A DNA stretch of 64,000 nt, from the NCBI GenBank assembly GCA_963210315.1, contig OY723289.1, positions 1,116,001-1,180,000 of the forward strand. Direction: 5' to 3'. The DNA is from Rhynchopus euleeides. Taxonomy: Eukaryota; Euglenozoa; Diplonemea; Diplonemida; Diplonemidae. Numbering within the stretch: the first letter of the stretch is position 1; every line of letters begins with the position of its first letter. A program made the translations under genes and the position numbers. This document shows positions 41,267 to 52,212 of this stretch, piece by piece. The notes under the pieces are model-generated. The model worked only from the letters and a program-made list of their open reading frames with translations, had not been told where the DNA came from and ran no database searches.

Positions 41267-41790
41267 AACCCTAACCCTAACCCTAGGGTTGGGTTGGGTC
41301 TAGGGTTAACCCTGACCCTAACCCTAGGGTTGGGTAGGGTATAGGGTTAACCCCAACCCTAACCCTAGGGTTGGGTTGGGTCTAGGGTTAACCCGAACCC
41401 TAACCCTAGGGTTGGGTTGGGTCTAGGGTTAACCCTAACCCTAACCCTAGGGTAGGGTTGGGTGTAGGGTTGGGTTGGGTCTAGGGTTAACCCTGACCCT
41501 AACCCTAGGGTAGGGTTGGGTGTAGGGTTGGGTTGGGTATAGGGTTAACCCTGACCCTAACCCTAGGGTAGGGTCTAGGGTTAACCCTAACCCTAACCCT
41601 AGGGTTGGGTAGGGTGTAGGGTTAACCCTAACCCTAGGGTAGGGTTGGGTCTAGGGTTAACCCTGACCCTAACCCTAGGGTTGGGTAGGGTCTAGGGTTA
41701 ACCCTAACCCTAGGGTGAGGGTAGGGTCTGGAGTTAACCCCAACCCCAACCCTAGGGTTGGGTAGGGTCTAGGGTCACCCGTAACCCTCG
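41267..41790. repeat. Telomere-like satellite, right block
   Basis: Same 41-bp unit family as 39157-39550, with unit variants GGGTTGGGTCT, GGGTAGGGTAT and GGGTTGGGTGT. A short remnant lies at 41895-41920. Confidence 0.85.
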
Positions 41791-43490
41791 AAATCGGGCC
41801 CAAATCGCCAAAATGGGCACCCCTCGAAAAAAAATTTTGAAAAGGTCCCCCTACCCACACCTGGAAATTACCAAAAAATCTGGGACCCCGGCGGCCCCAA
41901 CCCTAGGGTAGGGTAGGGTAGCCCCCCCCCCCCCCCCTCCCCCCCCCGGCACGGAGAAACTTAACGTTCGACCCGAATTAGCCAGAGGCCTGGGGGGGGC
42001 ACAATCGCTTCTTTTGTTGTGTATGCCCCCCACTTTCTCTCTCTCTCCCCCCCTGTTTCGACGCATATTTCTCTTTTGCATATCCATCATTTTTTTTTGA
42101 TTTTGTCCCAGCAATGCAGCTGATTCGAAAAAGCCCCCCCCCCCCCACCCCGGGACTCCACTGACAGACACATACTACACACCCTCCCATTGGGTATTGA
42201 TCCACCCTGCACAGCATATCTGGTGCGGTGGCTACAAAACGGAGTAACGCGAGGAGGTGCTGAGTGACTTGCCTTTGCTTTCACTCTCGACAATCAAACC
42301 CCCCCCCCCCGGGACTGCATGAATGGGGCATGCATGTGGTGGCCAGCGGCATCACAGCCAAACACACCCAGCGGAATCGCTGGGCGGCTGTGAATTCACT
42401 GGCTCAACAACTCACCACCGGGGGATGCCATTGGTTGTCGGAATGGGGGGGGGCAACCAGGGAGAATGTGTTTATCTGGGACGCACAATATTCTTGCCGC
42501 GGGGGTGATTTCCCCCCCCCCCCCCTCTTCAGGGAACCTGTGGGAAAATCCTTTCTCTCTCTCCCTTTCTCTTTCTCTTGGGCGCGCCAGCGAAGCGTTG
42601 TGAGCAGAGCTTTGTTCTCTGCATCACAACACACACACTTCGCACGCAGGCCCCCCCCCCCCCCCTCCAGGGGGCGTGTGGCTGGCACAACAGCGACCTC
42701 CAGAACAAAGCCTCCATGTCTCTAGTCAAGCCGTCCCACCCTCTCCCCTCTCTCTCTCGTATTCCACCTTACCCAACACAGCTATTTCTGATTGCCCCTT
42801 GCGGCATATGATGCGTCCTCAGATAGAGGTCGTTGGCCGAAGGGCGGCAGGGCATAAGACGCGTCAACCCATGGTGAAAGGAGAAAAGGGGTTGCTAGGG
42901 GAAGAGGGGCGAATCGAGTTATCGCCTGTCAGAACCGGATGTGGCACACAGCCCCCCCCCCCCCCCCTTTTGTGCCACCCACCCCTTGCCGGATGTCTGA
43001 CTCGCTGGCATGGCCGAGGTGTCAGGGGGGGCCTGGTCTCAAAAACGCTGCTCTTCCCACTCCCCACCCACATCCACACTCCCCTATACTAGAGGAGGCG
43101 GATACCCCGATTTCGCTGTGACGAAAATTATTTTCGACGATTTTGGACAACTACTCGCCCGCTAACCCACCAGGTGACCCCAAATTGGACATTAACGAGC
43201 GTCTACGAGCGTCTACATCCCAGGAATGCTCGAATTTTGCTCAGAAAAACGAATTTTTCGGTTTTTCACCTATTTTGGCTGGGAACAGTAGCAATTCCCG
43301 TTTCCTCCACTCGGTACCCCCGCCAGGCCCCCTCCAGACCCTTCCAAAAACGAGAAACCAGTTTTTGGACCATCTATGGCCATTCTGAGGGTGTAGACTA
43401 ACATTTTCGGCCCCAGACAGCCCGTTATGGGGTGTTTCTGGGTGAAAATCACCATTTCTGGCTTGTAGACGCAGGTAGACGGAGGTTGAT
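41791..43490. other. Intergenic, homopolymer C runs
   Basis: C-runs at 41921-41948, 42135-42145, 42299-42310, 42513-42525, 42652-42665 and 42951-42967. No gene supported. Confidence 0.5.
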
Positions 43491-43495
43491 GCAGC

Positions 43496-44130
43496 CATGA
43501 CCTCGCCGGAGTCTCCGGCGAGTCTCCGGAGTCGATCCGGAGTCTCCGGAGTCGGTCCGGAGTCTCCGGCGAGTCTCCGGAGTCGCTCCGGAGTCTCCGC
43601 GGAGTCTCCGGAGTCGATCTGGAGTCGATCCGGAGTCTCCGGAGTCGATCCGGAGTCTCCGCGGAGTCTCCGGTGAGTCTCCGGAGTCTCCGCGGAGTCT
43701 CCGGTGAGTCTCCGGAGTCTCCGCGGAGTCTCCGGCGAGTCTCCGGAGTCGCTCCGGAGTCTCCGCGGAGTCTCCGGAGTCGGTCCGGAGTCTCCGGTGA
43801 GTCTCCGGAGTCGTTCCGGAGTCTCCGGAGTCGATCTGGAGTCTCCGGCGAGTCTCCGGAGTCGGTCCGGAGTCTCCGGCGAGTCTCTGGAGTCGGTCCG
43901 GAGTCTCCGGTGAGTCTCCGGAGTCGTTCCGGAGTCTCCGGAGTCGATCTGGAGTCTCCGGCGAGTCTCCGGAGTCGGTCCGGAGTCTCCGGCGAGTCTC
44001 TGGAGTCGTTCCGGAGACTCCGGTGAGTCTCCGGAGTCGCTCCGGAGTCTCCGCGGAGTCTCCGGATCGACTCCGGAGACCCACCGGAGACTCCGGAGTC
44101 GATCCGGAGACTCGCCAGAGACTCCGGATC
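43496..44130. repeat. GGAGTCTCCGG minisatellite
   Basis: About 630 bp of GGAGTCTCCGG words separated by CGAGTC, TCGGTCC, TCGATCC, TCGCTCC or CGCGGAGTC spacers. The unit is nearly palindromic and lacks stop codons in several frames on both strands, so long ORFs encoding Arg/Leu/Pro/Glu/Thr repeats appear but are a composition effect. Confidence 0.9.
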
Positions 44131-44455
44131 GGTGACGTTTCCGAGGAACAGCTCGCTGTTCCTGAATGTCCCCGTGCCCAGTCGCTGGTCGCCCCACCGT
44201 GTGCCTCTGTTTCCGGCCAACACATTGCTGTTCCTGATGTGTTTATGACCAAGTGTCGTTTGTTTCTGCGTTGTTCTGCCCTCGGAGTATTGTCTGGTGG
44301 CTGTCTGGCCCCAAGGTGAAGTGGCCTGCACCCGAACATGTCCAAAAATGTGTTTTTTGACATTGTCGGAGTGTGTGCGGAGTGCAGCAGCGTGTTTTTT
44401 TGAGCCGAATTGACCAAATTAATTTTCGTCACACTTTTTTTATGAGGGATTGCTT

Positions 44456-45635
44456 CAGGGTATAAGATAGACTTTTTTTCTGGCGCCGTTTTCCGGTTTT
44501 TCTGGTTTTGAAAATTTTTCGCGCGCGCCTTCGGCGCGCGCGACCCGCGCAAACCCTCCCAGAATCTGAGAGGGCCCGGTGCCTGCGCGCGTCCTGTCGT
44601 ACTGAGGCTGCTTGGTGGGGCAGGCGCAGCAGCTGCTTTGAAAGTTTGGACTCTCGGTCAAAAAACCGGTCTGGTGCAATTTTCTTACGCAGGGGGGCGG
44701 AGCCCCAGCCGCCGGCGGCCACGGTAGTGAACATCTGTTCCCTACTGTCTGGATTCGCTTGTAAGTAGGAAGGCTTCGCTGTATCGCAGCCCGGCCAGCA
44801 GGAGATCACTGGTCCTTGAGGGTTCAACCTTCAGGGTGGAGGAGGACGGGGGAGCGACCACTCGCGACAGGTGTGCGTTGTGGGTGAAGTGGGTGCACGA
44901 CAGAATGGCCAAAGGGTCCACGAGATCTCTGCACACATTCCGTTATCGAGGAGATGGGCACCTAGCTGTGACGACAGGCAACAAACAAATCTCATCTGTT
45001 AGTTGCCCCCAATAGGCTTGGCGACCTTCAAGACTGCTTGAAAGTCGTTCGTGTTCTCGTCTCAGCCCTCCAGACAAGCAGATCTGTCTCGATTTGGTGG
45101 GCTGTCGCCATGTATTCGATGGCACTGAGTGACGCTGCACAGAGGCAGACGACACGGTGAACTCCAGCGGAAGTTACCCTACCTCCGCTGGAGTACACCG
45201 TCACGTGACCGTGTGTCTCCCATGAGTCTCAACTAGCGGGAGTCTTAGCGTACATTAGCTGGACAATAGACTCCCGTCTCCAGTACAGACTGCAGTCTTA
45301 GACTCCCTCTTAGACATGGTGGCTGGAGTCCACCATGTGCGCACCTTCAAAACAGAAGAGACCTGCATGACGAGGGCATCACCACCCACCGGGCCACCCG
45401 CTAGGTCCATTTTTTCTTCTCCGCTTCTCTGCCTTCTTTGGACTATTTGAGCTCTGTGCGGATCACGATGGGGTCACTTTCTAGTTTTTTATGGCGTTTT
45501 TTCTGACTGTTTTACTGTCCCAAAGTCACAAAAAAACCGCCAAAAATGAGACCGACCTTTTTTTTTTCCCAGAAAACCGGGAACCGGGAAACCCTGGTTT
45601 TGAAAACCGGAAAACCAGACCTATCTTATCCCCTG
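44456..45635 (+). mobile_element. 1.18-kb hAT-like element, copy A
   Basis: Ends CAGGGTATAAGATAG and CTATCTTATCCCCTG; flanked by ATTGCTT (7 bp matching of an expected 8). Internal landmarks in order: GC hairpin with TTC loop (44520-44542), dispersed hairpin motif (44690-44734), segments resembling CACGGTG-element ends (45155-45335), and the TCTGTGCGGATC motif. Short ORFs of 60-130 aa are conserved between copies only because the DNA is. No transposase. Confidence 0.88.
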
Positions 45636-47024
45636 ATTGCTTGAGATCCGCCTCCTCTACCTATACTCAAATCATTTTGCCAAATAGGCCGTGTCTTTCC
45701 CCCCCGTTCAAAACTGACTACCGACAGCACGTGGCATTCCCTCCATTATTTTCTTCTTCGGCAGCAGCCCACATACCGTCCGCCTTTGCCTCGCCCCTCT
45801 TGCAAGGTGGCTGGGGAAACACTCTCCGGGAGTCCTTACTCCATACAGACCCCCGCCCGTGTTTCCCAAGGCAGGGTCGGGTATATGTGGCGTTGCTTAC
45901 CCCCATGCCCGCCCCGCCCCCATTCACAAGGCTGAGGATGCTGCCCAGGGGAATAGGGTGCCCTTTCTGAGAGGTTTCCAAACCAGAAAAAGCCGGTTTT
46001 CTGGTTTGGGGAAATTTATAAAAAAAATGAGATTTCTGGAGAAAAAAAACCAGAAATTTTTCAAGGCGTTTTCTCGTGGGGGATGAGGATATGTCCTCCT
46101 GACACCCACCCTTTTCCCGTTTTTTTTGCAGCCAACAGCCAGACGTTCACTACCGTGGCCTCCGGCGGCTGGGGGGCTCCGCCCCCCAGACCCCCCTGTG
46201 GCGCATGTCTCGGACTCAAGTCCTTCGAATCCCATCAGGTCTGGGGATCCAACCACTCCAGTCGCCTCAGGACGCAGCCAACTCACACAGAATCTGTTCG
46301 CCCACACGAACAGATGTTCACTACCGTGGCCTCCGGCGGCTGGGGGGCTCACGCCCCCCAGACCCCCGATGTAGCGTGTGCCCGTCTGTCTATCTCACTT
46401 ACCCCGGATACAGTGCTGCGTAGGAGGTCAGCACCACATCCATGAAGCGCTTCTTCGAAGCCTGGCTGACATCGGACAGGAGGTCGGACTTCCCCACCTG
46501 GGAGGTACACTCGCCGCGTTGGCGACATGCGTGACATGCGACACGATACCTGAAACGTGAGTGTGCCTGGCTAACACGGGCATTTCAACGGTCTGCCGGC
46601 GACCGTCCCCCAAACCAGTAAACCAGCAGTTTTGGAAAATCGGAGAGGTCACCTACTACCCTGATGCTGCCCACTCCGGCGCAAAAAAAATATAATCAAC
46701 TGAGAATGGTGTACCTGAAATCCCGTACATACCGTACGAAAGAACTACGAAATACGGGGTAGGGAGTCGTTTTTTATTTTGGGTGGCACTTTTTTTTGGG
46801 GGGTATTTTTGGGGGGGTGCCTTCAATGTTTGAGGTGACCCAACAAGCCCAGGGTGCGATGCAGCAAAGAGACGAGTCATGTCCCGTTGACATCACCTCA
46901 CAAAATTGCCTTGCTACGACTTCAGCATCCACACACATACGACACATGACACACCCAGCAGATCAGTTCTAACAGCATCCCTAAGTATGGAAGCTACCAA
47001 AACTGGTGAAGAAAATGCCCGGGC
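45636..47024. other. Intergenic with inverted hairpin-motif pair
   Basis: No gene. 46144-46366 carries the dispersed hairpin motif twice in reverse orientation. 46735-46765 has a short TACGAAAGAACTACGAAATACGGGG sequence whose relative occurs near 49455. Confidence 0.5.
46144..46366 (-). repeat. Dispersed hairpin motif, inverted tandem pair
   Basis: CCAGACC at 46186 and 46358, 172 bp apart; both hold TTCACTACCGTGGCC and TCCGGCGGCT before the GC stem. Confidence 0.8.
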
Positions 47025-47238
47025 TGGGGTAATCAGGCTGGGGAAAAAAACAACAGATCACAACAAATCACAAGGCAAATGTTGTGATTTGTTGTGATTT
47101 TTTGCGATTTGTTGCGGCCAGTTGTGATTTGTTGTGACTAGGTGTGACGTGGTGTGATTTGTTGTGACCAGTTGTGACGACTTGTGACCCTTTTGTGATG
47201 AGTTGTGATGAGGTGTGATCTGTTGTGATCTGTTGTGG

Positions 47239-47627
47239 ATGGGAGCAACCTAACAGGGGAGGTGAAGAGGGCACGGGTCTTAGCCTGATGACACACTGCA
47301 ACCTCAAGGTGACTGGCGACACCTCTCCCACAGTCTGCGGCGACTCTGCCGTGGCGACAAGGCTTCCTGTCATGGGAGATCGCTGCGTGGATCAACGTGG
47401 CACCACCCGTGTGCTCGGCAGGTTGCTTCGGCACCTGTTTTCTCCGTGTCATGCTTTTCGTGAGCGTGTCAGGGATGTTGGCACACGCTGGGGAGGGTTC
47501 ACATGATGACATAACATATATCAGAAGCACACACCCACGTGGCGCTGTCCTTGGCAGGACTTTGAAAGTGCCGCCTTGATATCCTTGTTGGATAGAACCC
47601 TCATATCACACCCTCAATCAGCTGACG
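47239..47627 (-). repeat. 389-bp core repeat, copy 3 (inverted)
   Basis: Reverse complement of 2884-3272. Confidence 0.9.
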
Positions 47628-47721
47628 ATCTGTTGTGATCTGTTGTGATCGCGATCCAAAATTTCAAATTTTTGAAATTTTGGATCGCGATCACAACAGA
47701 TCACACCTCATCACAACTCAT

Positions 47722-48110
47722 CGTCAGCTGATTGAGGGTGTGATATGAGGGTTCTATCCAACAAGGATATCAAGGCGGCACTTTCAAAGTCCTGCCAAGG
47801 ACAGCGCCACGTGGGTGTGTGCTTCTGATATATGTTATGTCATCATGTGAACCCTCCCCAGCGTGTGCCAACATCCCTGACACGCTCACGAAAAGCATGA
47901 CACGGAGAAAACAGGTGCCGAAACAACCTGCCGAGCACACGGGTGGTGCCACGTTGATCCACGCAGCGATCTCCCATGACAGGAAGCCTTGTCGCCACGG
48001 CAGAGTCGCCGCAGACTGTGGGAGAGGTGTCGCCAGTCACCTTGAGGTTGCAGTGTGTCATCAGGCTAAGACCCGTGCCCTCTTCACCTCCCCTGTTAGG
48101 TTGCTCCCAT
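47722..48110 (+). repeat. 389-bp core repeat, copy 4
   Basis: Same orientation and sequence as 2884-3272. Confidence 0.9.
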
Positions 48111-48511
48111 ATCGTTGCCCACAACTCATCACAAAAGGGTCACAAGTCGTCACAACTGGTCGCAACAAATCACAACTGGCCACAACAAATCGCAACAAAT
48201 CACAACAAATCACAACATTTGGCGTTGTGATTTGTTGTGATCGGGTGTGATTCGTTGTGATTTGTTGTTTTTTTCCCCAGCCTGATTACCCCACGGGCTC
48301 ACATTTCAGGTTTCAACGGCAAGTGGCTGCACAGACCGGCGTGTTTCAAATGAGCCCTTACCACAGGAGCTCACGATGGCGGGGGTGGAGGCAGCTGTGA
48401 GGGAGGCCGGCTACAAGATGAAGCGCCCTCTACTCCGTGTTCTGTGGGGCAACTTACTGGAGGCAACGGAGACACTGCCTCTGGGCGAAGCCATAGGGCA
48501 GTGTTTTTGTG

Positions 48512-48583
48512 TCAGCACATTCGCACTTTATTTTGAAAACAAGGCAGCTGCCTTGTTTTCAAAATAAGGTGCGAAGGTGCTGA
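48512..48583. repeat. 72-bp near-perfect palindrome
   Basis: Arms TCAGCAC, TTCGCAC, TTATTTTGAAAACAAGGCAG meet at a central CAGCTG (48545-48550) with only two mismatches and essentially no loop. Confidence 0.88.
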
Positions 48584-48597
48584 AGCCGCTCTTAAGC

Positions 48598-48798
48598 ATG
48601 GCATCGACGAAGGTGAAGACCCTCCATAAGTCAGCAAGGCCTTCCAACCTGTGGATACCCAAGCCCGCAGCAAAGAAGGCTGCCAAGAAGCCGGCTGCTA
48701 AGGCAGCCAGCTCAACCCCCCTCGCAAAGAGGCACCTTGTTGGAGACCCCTCCCCGCAGGGCCGGACAGTGCGGTGGCAACCCTCCTCGACTTCCTGA
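48598..48798 (+). CDS. Small Lys/Ala-rich ORF, 66 aa
   Basis: ATG 48598 just after the palindrome. Residues 20-45 are PKPAAKKAAKKPAAKAA-type, like linker-histone tails or basic nuclear peptides. No domain. It may be a fragment of a transposon ORF similar to 20994-21374, or chance. Confidence 0.3.
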   Translation: MASTKVKTLHKSARPSNLWIPKPAAKKAAKKPAAKAASSTPLAKRHLVGDPSPQGRTVRWQPSSTS

Positions 48799-50350
48799 TG
48801 CCACAGGCCTAGAAGTCACGTACAGTCCATTCCGCCAGCACAGCAACCAGCCTGGTGCCCAGTGCGTGGTTTGTTGACCAGGATTGTTGTTGTTCATGTT
48901 CTTTGTTCTCAGAGCCCGTAGAAGGAAATGAACAGAACCGCTGTTCTTGCCCCAAGCAGCCTAGGAACAGATATCAGGTCAGCGAGCAGCCAGAGTTGGC
49001 CTCAGACGGTCACTACTAAACACGCCATGTTCGGAATACCCTTGCAACACCATCTTATTTCCACACGCCAACATGATCCACGTGATCAGCCGAGGCAAAT
49101 GGTGGCATTGTTGCTCACCTGTGGCGGTCTTGTTGACTGGTGTGCTGCAGTACGCGGGTCGGCGGGCCGTGGCTTGGCGGTGGCGTTCGTCCCGCTCCGC
49201 GCCAGGGGCGATCTCAGGCCCCCTTCCTCAACATGCTGCTGCTTTTGATGATTTACGTGGTATTGTGTGAGCTAGATGGGTTCTGTCAGGACGGTGTATG
49301 TTGCTGGGGGGGGGCGTGGGGCTGCCATTGAGTTGCACGTAGTGTATCAGTGCGTGCATTCTTCCCGGCGCGCGAAGCGCGCCGGGAAAAAAATCCGCCA
49401 CTCCAGCCGCCAAAAAAGCAGGGGAAAAAACGACACCCCTACCACTAAAATCGTTACGAAAGAAGTACGAAATACGGGATGTCAATTACACCAGAGAAAG
49501 TTTCTCGTTAGGTTGGCCAGCAATATTGCAGCACTTTTGCCGGTTTGTGTGATATTTACCCACCACCACCACCACCTTCCCGCTTCCCCCCACCCCCCAA
49601 CACCTTTCTACTGCCAGGCAACCGGCATTTTATTGTATAGTCGTGGAGGTTTTCGCTATTCCGCCATCTTCGGTAGTACTCGGCGCTTTTCTAACAAAGT
49701 TGGGGGGGTGAATGCACCAAAAGCGCGCTACTTTGCACCGAAGACTCGCCCGCCCCCATCCCATTCCTTCAAACCTATTCTTTGCCTGTCTTGTTATTCG
49801 TAGCAGTCTTCCCGATAGCCGTGCGGCCAGAAGAACTCGAAAACAGTGTTGACCGAGTATGGCTAAGACAAAAAGTCATTCAAAAACCGTTCAATAGACA
49901 GTAGCCTGTGCATGGGGCTCTATCACAATCTGCCCCCTCCTTCTGCACGCTGTGCGTGAGAACAAGCAAGCAGAAGAAGAAGAAGGGTGTGCGTGAGAAG
50001 CCTCTCTTTTGCCCCCCCAACACAGCACTGCTGCGGGTGAGCAGGAGTTGAGGTGGCATGCCTGCCCTCAGCCCTCACACTTCCAGAGTGAGCTACTTCA
50101 CCCGCCACGACGTTTGCCTGTCCTGTGATTCCATAGAATGGATGGGGTGGTGGCTGCGGTGGTGTGGGGGGTGGGGGTGGGGGCAATTGCCGATTGTTAT
50201 GACACTTCTCGAATGCGGTGTCAGAGGTTGCCAACAAAAAAAAGCACCAGAAATCCTTCAGCAGAGAACCGGCAGCTAGGGTCATACATCACATTGAAAA
50301 GGTTCAGAGGTGGAGGGGTCAATCGCTCCCGGTTGTGTGTGCACTCATTA

Positions 50351-50477
50351 CACGGTGGCCTAGTCAGGGTTTTGACCAGGTTGTTGACCTGGCCCCTGGT
50401 CATCATGACCAGGTCACTGGCCGGGCCCTTTTTTGACTCAATACAGGCCAGGTGAAAACCCTGACCAAGCCACCGTA
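50351..50477. mobile_element. 127-bp CACGGTGG MITE
   Basis: Inverted ends CACGGTGGC...CAGGGTTTTGACC and GGTGAAAACCCTGACC...GCCACCGTA, with TA on both flanks (50349-50350, 50478-50479). It shares its 8-bp terminus with the 3.4-kb element at 18248. The centre repeats GACCTGG/CCAGGTC words. Confidence 0.7.
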
Positions 50478-50860
50478 TACCCCGCATCAAGAGCATATGC
50501 TCGGTGCACTGTCTCCACCACAGCAATATGGCCTCTGTGTTATCCTCTCACCGGAGGTTACCAGGATCACGGCCTGACCACGTTTGAATTGTTTATTGTG
50601 TTCATGTGATGTGGCATCTGTGCCGAATATCTGCGATGGCATCTGTGATCCGGTGATCGCTTTGCAAATCCAGGCGAATTTCATACTCCCAGTGGCACCC
50701 CCGGGTTCCTCTTGTGCGTCCGAAGAGCTCCACAAGCTAGAACAAACATCCCTGGATGCGGGGTACACCCTTGGGGTTGCCACCACCCAACAGTGCAGGG
50801 CTGCCTTTTCAAAACCATCTCCGTGGTGATGAAGGGCGGATCACCGGACCCGGATCTTAA

Positions 50861-52208
50861 CCCTTTAAACACGAGCCACCTTCGATTAATATCCCGTTTT
50901 TTTGGCCTCGCGACCTACGCTGCCTTTTGGGCCGATTTTGCCTCTCCAAGTCACAAACATATCCTAGTGAGGATGGTTGGCCCCCCCCTGTGAAAGGATG
51001 GCGGATTCCGTGGCTTATGTGGCAGATTTGGGTTCAGAAATTGTTCAGCGATTGGTCAGGCTCAGAGCGCCTGGTGGGACACATAAATACCGGCTTTTTG
51101 CAGTAGCAGCGCCTTTGCACACCCTGCACGCGTGGTTTTCGCTCTCCGGGACCGCCTTGTCGGTCAAGGAAGGCCCTTGGTGAGGTAGAACGATACTCTG
51201 TTGCAGAGTGGGAGACCTGCGTGGTGCGACTTAGCTCTCCAGTGTGCAGCCAACTCTAACAAGATACCGACTATCCCCCTTGTAAATGTCCGGCCCTCGA
51301 ATCCCCTTGGAATGTCCGCCTCGGGGCCTCCTGGGGGGGCGGACAATTTCAAGGGTCTCCTGGGTACGAAGGCCTGCAGTGCGTATGGGTGATGTGAGGG
51401 ATGTCAGGTATCCACGCAGCATGAGGGTCGTCATCTGGCAGCACTGCAAGCCTGTGCCAGTGCATCGCTCTTTGATGAACGGCAGCCCCAACCTGCCTCT
51501 TGTACATGATTCTCCAATCAGCAAGCCAGCCTCACCGGCTGCCATATCTGCGTGGTGTACATCGAACTCAGCACTTCAGCTGATGGGACAGTTCTTCTGG
51601 TGTCGTTGGTCAAGGCCGAGACTGGCAGATTGAACAAGAGTTGGATGAGCACTGTCAGGTCAAATGAGTTGGGACTTGGAGTCACCGTCAGCATCTCTGG
51701 GTGGTCAGCGGTGCACGGTGGTGTGCAGCCCTCAGTTGGACGCCCACTCTCCTGTGTGCAGGGCTCCTTCTCGCCACATCTAGGGGTCCCTTGTCTTTTC
51801 GACAAATCGTGTCCCTCCACGACCTCCACTTCGTCATACCCTCATCATTACCACTCCTCTTGGCCATCCAGGCCCACATACGGCACGCCTGCTTCTTCTG
51901 GTGCCCCCGCTGTTGCAGATATGTCCTCGGAAGTGTAAAATAGGGCCAGACAGACCGAAGATGCGGCCAGGACAAAGAACAGCGAAAAAGGCCTCAAAAA
52001 GTGCGAAAAATGGCGAAAATACCGTTCATAGCAACACGATTTGAGGACCACAGGGGGGCATATTTTAGTGTTTTTTCATGCACCGTATACCCCAATGGTC
52101 TGTAGGAAGACGTTTTCCCCCTGGTGAGTCCGGGAATGTCCTTAGGAGAAAATATTTCAAGTGTGCTGTAGTTTCCCGCCACGTACGTGGCGTTCCGTGT
52201 TTAAAGGG
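50861..52208. mobile_element. piggyBac-type element, TTAA target site
   Basis: The 13-bp inverted ends CCCTTTAAACACG are flanked by TTAA on both sides (50857-50860 and 52209-52212), the hallmark of piggyBac. A further palindrome CGCCACGTACGTGGCG lies at the right subterminus. Only short ORFs on both strands inside, so it is non-autonomous or decayed. Confidence 0.8.
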
Positions 52209-52212
52209 TTAA

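Larger units (their letters stand above)
47025..48293. mobile_element. TGGGG TIR element, short member, TSD CGGGC
   Basis: Ends TGGGGTAATCAGGCTGGGG and complement; flanked by CGGGC (47020-47024 and 48294-48298). It contains two 389-bp cores in inverted orientation (47239-47627 and 47722-48110) around the shared 46-bp palindrome (47647-47692), and 10-bp arrays at each side. No ORF like the 469-aa one of the longer member. Confidence 0.9.
48294..50350. other. Intergenic with small ORFs and palindromes
   Basis: Contains the 72-bp palindrome, a small Lys-rich ORF and a GC hairpin (49364-49386). The rest has no supported gene. Confidence 0.5.

Noticed and set aside
41675-41860. Short ORFs in the telomere-like blocks
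   Set aside because: Translations of satellite sequence.
43241-44552. Long minus-strand ORFs with Leu/Arg/Glu/Thr/Pro repeats
   Set aside because: They are translations of the GGAGTCTCCGG minisatellite, which is open in several frames on both strands.
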